The position numbers were made by a program, and so were the translations under genes. DNA of 64,000 bases from Cohnella laeviribosi DSM 21336 (GTDB taxonomy: Bacteria; Bacillota; Bacilli; Paenibacillales; Paenibacillaceae), in NCBI RefSeq assembly GCF_000378425.1, contig NZ_KB899810.1:1-64000 (forward strand), written 5' to 3'. Shown here piece by piece: positions 61,051 to 64,000 of the stretch. Below the pieces are notes generated by a model. It worked only from the letters and a program-made list of their open reading frames with translations, was not told the origin of the DNA and did no database searches. Position 1 is the first letter of the stretch, and each line of letters starts with the position of its first letter.

Positions 61051-61183
61051 TTCCTTGCGCCTCCTGTGCTGCTAGACCTTACCGTTTTAAGTTATAACGA
61101 TTCCGGTTGCTTGTCAAAACCTATTCTTTCGTTTTTGTCGTGATTATGGAGTCTATACGACGAGCAAGCGGATTTGGTTTCGA

Positions 61184-61212
61184 TTGACAGCGCCGGTTTT
61201 TTCGGTTAATCT
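61184..61212 (+). promoter_or_regulatory. SigA-type promoter of the CuAO-domain hydrolase gene
   Basis: A consensus TTGACA (61184-61189) is followed after 17 bp by TAATCT (61207-61212). The predicted start is about 50 bp before the ATG. Confidence 0.75.
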
Positions 61213-61216
61213 TTAT

Positions 61217-61232
61217 TTAGATATTTATCTAA
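61217..61232. promoter_or_regulatory. Operator-like inverted repeat at the transcription start
   Basis: TTAGATA and TATCTAA are exact inverted arms separated by TT, sitting 5 bp after the -10 box of a near-consensus promoter. The position fits repressor binding; the repressor is not identified. Confidence 0.55.
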
Positions 61233-61272
61233 TTATACAAAAGACTTAATTTCAAAGGGGAGAGGGAATGGA

Positions 61273-62985
61273 ATGAAAAAATCGGCAACCGTCCGCTACG
61301 CCATTACGGTGGCGGCTCTGGCTCTGACGCTGAATGTGCCCTTCGCAGCCTCCGCGGCTTCCAGTGCCGGCGCGCAGGCCGTACCGACGCAGACCGCCGG
61401 CAACGGCCCGCAAGCCGACAGCCGGCTCGTGCCGCTGCGCGTCGTCGCCGAAACCGTAGGCGCCTCCGTCAAATGGAAGGGCGGCGGCAACATCAGCATC
61501 GCTCGCGGCTCGTCTGCCATTGAGCTTCGGGTCGGCGGTACGACCGCTCTGGTAAACGGCAAACCGCAGAACATCGGCCTTGCGGTACAGACGATCGGCG
61601 GCAAAACGTATGTTGCGCTCGATTTCCTGAACGCGGCGCTGGGCAGCCGGCTCGGCTGGGACGAAGCCAACCAAAAAGTCGTCATTCCGAAGGACGACTA
61701 TGTCTCGCTGGCCAGCCGGTTCGTGTACGAGCTGATCCACGGCAATGCGGATGCGGCGGCCGCCGTTTTAAGTCCCGCCGTGAAGCCCGCACTGCCAGCC
61801 GCCGCCTTGCAGACGCTCTGGCCCAGCCTGGTCCAAGGCTACGGCGTTACGCCCAACCAATCGTCCGCAACCGTCGAGCCGAACGCGGTCCATACGAATG
61901 TCCGGCTTACATATGAGGGTGCGGCGCTGCCGTTCGAGATTACGGTCCGCTTCGATTCGGAAGGCCGGGTCGACGACTTGGCGTTCTCACCGGTTTCGGC
62001 CGCGGAGCCGTATCGGGCCCCGGCCTACGACCATGCGGAAAAATATACGGAAAAGGAAGTCGTTATCGGCGAAGGAACGTTTGCGCTTCCCGGCACGTTG
62101 ACGATGCCGAAGGGAGAAGGCCCGTTCCCGGCGGTCGTGCTCGTGCACGGTTCCGGGCCGCACGACCGCGATTCGACGATCGGCGGAGCGAAGCCGTTCC
62201 GGGATTTGGCGGTCGGCCTCGCCGGCAAGGGCATTGCGGTGCTCCGTTACGAGAAAGTCACGCTGGAGCATACGCTCAAATCCTCGATCGTGCCGAATTT
62301 CAGCATCGAGGACGAGACGGTGAACGACGCGCTGAAGGCCGTCAAGCTGCTGAAAGAAACGGACGGCATCGATCCGCGGCGGATCTTCGTCGTCGGCCAC
62401 AGCCAAGGCGGCTTCGCGGTGCCGAAGCTGATCGAACTCGACGCGGAAGGCAGCGTGGCCGGAGCCGTTCTGCTCTCCAGCCCGAGCGGCAAATTCGGGG
62501 ACATTCTGGTCGAGCAGCAGCAGATTGCGCTTGAGCGGATGAAGCTGCTCGGATTCCCGCAGGAGACGCTGGCCCAGCAGGAACAGGCTTTGGCGTCCAT
62601 GGCGGGCATCGTGAGCGTGCTGAACGATCCTCAATTCTCGGCCGCGAACCTGCCGTCCCCGGACCGGTTTCCGCTGCAGCCCGCCTATTGGTGGTACGAC
62701 ATCCGCGATTACGTGCCGGCGGAAACGGCCAAGACGCAGCAGCGCCCGCTGCTCATCCTGCAAGGCGAGAACGACTGGCAGGTGTCGATGAAGCAGTTCG
62801 AGGGCTGGAAGGAGGCGCTGAAAAACCGCACCGACGTGGAGTACAAATCGTACCCGAAAATGAACCATCTGCTCACCGAGTACGACAACCTCTCCGTCGG
62901 AACGGAATACAGCCGCGCAGCCAACGTGTCGGCCGAACTGATCGAGGATATTGCCGCCTGGATTCAAAAACGGCAGCCCAAATGA
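61273..62985 (+). CDS. Secreted alpha/beta hydrolase with CuAO-like and DUF3887-like N-terminal domains
   Basis: This 570-aa protein has a signal peptide (KKSATVRYAITVAALALTLN, cleavage near ASAAS). Residues about 50-140 match the copper-amine-oxidase-like domain (SRLVPLRVVAETVGASVKW, TYVALDFLNAALGSRLGWD). Residues about 150-245 look like a DUF3887-type domain (YELIHGNADAAAAVLSPAVK). The hydrolase domain shows VVLVHGSGPHDRDSTIGGAK (oxyanion loop), VVGHSQGGFAVPK with the nucleophile Ser, LQGENDWQV with the acid and YPKMNHLL with His. It would be a surface esterase or peptidase. GGGGAGAGGG precedes the ATG. Confidence 0.9.
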   Translation: MKKSATVRYAITVAALALTLNVPFAASAASSAGAQAVPTQTAGNGPQADSRLVPLRVVAETVGASVKWKGGGNISIARGSSAIELRVGGTTALVNGKPQNIGLAVQTIGGKTYVALDFLNAALGSRLGWDEANQKVVIPKDDYVSLASRFVYELIHGNADAAAAVLSPAVKPALPAAALQTLWPSLVQGYGVTPNQSSATVEPNAVHTNVRLTYEGAALPFEITVRFDSEGRVDDLAFSPVSAAEPYRAPAYDHAEKYTEKEVVIGEGTFALPGTLTMPKGEGPFPAVVLVHGSGPHDRDSTIGGAKPFRDLAVGLAGKGIAVLRYEKVTLEHTLKSSIVPNFSIEDETVNDALKAVKLLKETDGIDPRRIFVVGHSQGGFAVPKLIELDAEGSVAGAVLLSSPSGKFGDILVEQQQIALERMKLLGFPQETLAQQEQALASMAGIVSVLNDPQFSAANLPSPDRFPLQPAYWWYDIRDYVPAETAKTQQRPLLILQGENDWQVSMKQFEGWKEALKNRTDVEYKSYPKMNHLLTEYDNLSVGTEYSRAANVSAELIEDIAAWIQKRQPK

Positions 62986-63060
62986 TGAAGCGCCGGCGTG
63001 CGCATGGGGCTGTCCCATAAGGGGTAGGCCCGAAAAGCCCGTCCCCGCCTCAAAACGGAC

Positions 63061-63107
63061 GAACCTCCAACCCCGCTGCGACAAGCGGGATTGGAGGTTC
63101 CTTTTTA
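63061..63107 (+). terminator. Terminator of the CuAO-domain hydrolase gene
   Basis: GAACCTCCAA and CCCGCT pair with AGCGGG and TTGGAGGTTC around a short loop, followed by CTTTTTAG. Confidence 0.85.
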
Positions 63108-63180
63108 GATTAGTCCGATAACCCTCTGACTGAACGGCCGCAATCGGCAAGCCGGCCATCGCGCCGGCAGGCTTGCCCCC

Positions 63181-64000
63181 TCATCCGGTTTCTTCTCCCT
63201 CTTCCAAATACGCGAGCTGCTCCGGCGTCAGCCTAACCTCCGCCGCGCTCATGCTGTCGAGCAGCTGCTCGACGTTGTTGGGGCCGACGATCGGGATCGT
63301 CGGGAACGGCTGGCTGATCAAATAGCCGAGCACGATCCGGTTGACCGACAGCGACAGCTCGGCGGCAAGCCGGCGGCTTCGCTTCCAGCGTGCCACGTTT
63401 TCCCCGCTTCGGTATTGGGGCGCGATCCGCTCGTCCTGTTCGTCGTACGTACCCTTTTCCCACTTGCTGAACAGCCCTTGCGCCTGCGACGAATACGGAA
63501 CGGCCGCAAGCTTCGACTCCAGGTGCAGGCGGTACATTTCGCCGTCCATCGGCACAAGCGTCGGATCGGACAATTGCGCCTTGTCGACCGCCGCCAGGCT
63601 CCACATCATCTGATTGGCGGCAAAGCCCTGCAGGCCGCGTTCGGCCGCATACGCCTGCGCTTCCCGCATCCGCTCCGCCGTCCAGTTCGAGCAGCCGAAA
63701 TAGCGGATTTTGCCTTCGCGGACAAAATCGTTCATCGTCTCGATGATTTCCCCGGCCTCGCGCGACGCATCGTCGCGGTGCAGCCAATACAAATCGATCG
63801 CTTCGACCTGAAGCCGCGCAGGCTTCCTTCCAGATCCTCGCGGATTTCCGCCTTCGAGAGGCGCGGAATATGCATCGTATCCATCCGGGGATGAGCGCCC
63901 TTGGTCGTCACGACGAGCCGGTTCCGGTTGCCTCTTTCCTTCATCCACTCGCCGATCGTTTTCTCGCTGACGCTCGTCTCCACATCCGGCAGCCAGTTCG
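63181..64000 (-). pseudogene. Aldo/keto reductase with a one-base frameshift, cut by the window edge
   Basis: The minus strand carries an aldo/keto reductase in two frames. The upstream part (64000 to about 63815) reads WLPDVETSVSEKTIGEWMK, NRNRLVVTTKGAHPRMDTMH and KAEIREDLEGSLR. The downstream part continues as RLQVEAIDLYWLHRDD, YFGCSNWTAERMREAQAY and PIVGPNNVEQLLDSM, the usual C-terminal blocks. Restoring one base (an extra C in the CTGCGCGGCTT stretch at 63811-63820) gives a continuous reductase. This is either a true inactivating mutation or a sequence error in a GC run. The N-terminus with the catalytic Tyr lies outside the window. Confidence 0.8.

Overview
The window looks like chromosomal DNA from a high-GC member of the Paenibacillaceae (Paenibacillus or Cohnella type). 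I judge this from the gene families present: YesM/YesN-type two-component pairs, lipoprotein-dependent CUT1 sugar transporters, copper-amine-oxidase-like (CuAO) surface domains, YtxH, YuzB-like and RacE-type genes, a hemE-hemH-hemY cluster, strong Shine-Dalgarno sequences and frequent GTG/TTG starts. No rRNA, tRNA, CRISPR array, phage module or replication origin was seen. The genus is an inference.

Layout. 1-0.4 kb: the 3' end of an IS3-family element abutting a dispersed palindromic repeat. 0.4-9.5 kb: a DNA glycosylase, a sugar ABC transporter (binding protein, two permeases), a histidine phosphatase with an M29 aminopeptidase, a FAH-family hydrolase with a glycerophosphodiesterase, and a CapA-like protein. 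9.5-11.7 kb: an AT-rich, gene-poor stretch with repeat remnants, a decayed secreted-protein gene and a small membrane protein. 11.7-22.2 kb: an alkyltransferase-like protein, a ROK kinase, a YesN/YesM pair, mobB/mobA, a branched-chain aminotransferase, a LysR regulator and a catalase. 22.2-22.8 kb: a hairpin element and a 112-bp tandem repeat. 22.8-29.3 kb: a hypothetical gene, the hemE-hemH-hemY operon, an MFS transporter and an O-methyltransferase.

29.5-34.7 kb is the most interesting block. Three co-directional genes encode a lipoteichoic-acid-synthase-like phosphotransferase, an MBOAT acyltransferase, and an SGNH (DltD/AlgX-like) protein fused to a CuAO-like domain. Together they look like a self-contained module for making and O-acylating a surface polymer. 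34.7-45 kb holds mostly small housekeeping genes: DUF1450, an IscA-like protein, DUF1232, a LysM carboxypeptidase, glutamate racemase, YtxH/DUF948, a SufR-like regulator, a HepT-like protein, a Dabb protein, a CuA cupredoxin, a holin-like protein, an esterase, a PLD lipoprotein and a DJ-1 protein.

45-52 kb is a second sugar operon: binding protein, two permeases, an ADP-dependent sugar kinase and a class II aldolase. It is divergent from a DeoR repressor whose likely operators are visible. 52-61 kb appears to be a glycan-utilisation region: a Gln-rich protein, a Gfo/Idh/MocA oxidoreductase, a ThuA protein, a LacI regulator, an alpha-L-rhamnosidase, an AraC regulator and a ROK fructokinase. 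The window ends with a CuAO-domain alpha/beta hydrolase and an aldo/keto reductase broken by a one-base frameshift and cut by the window edge.
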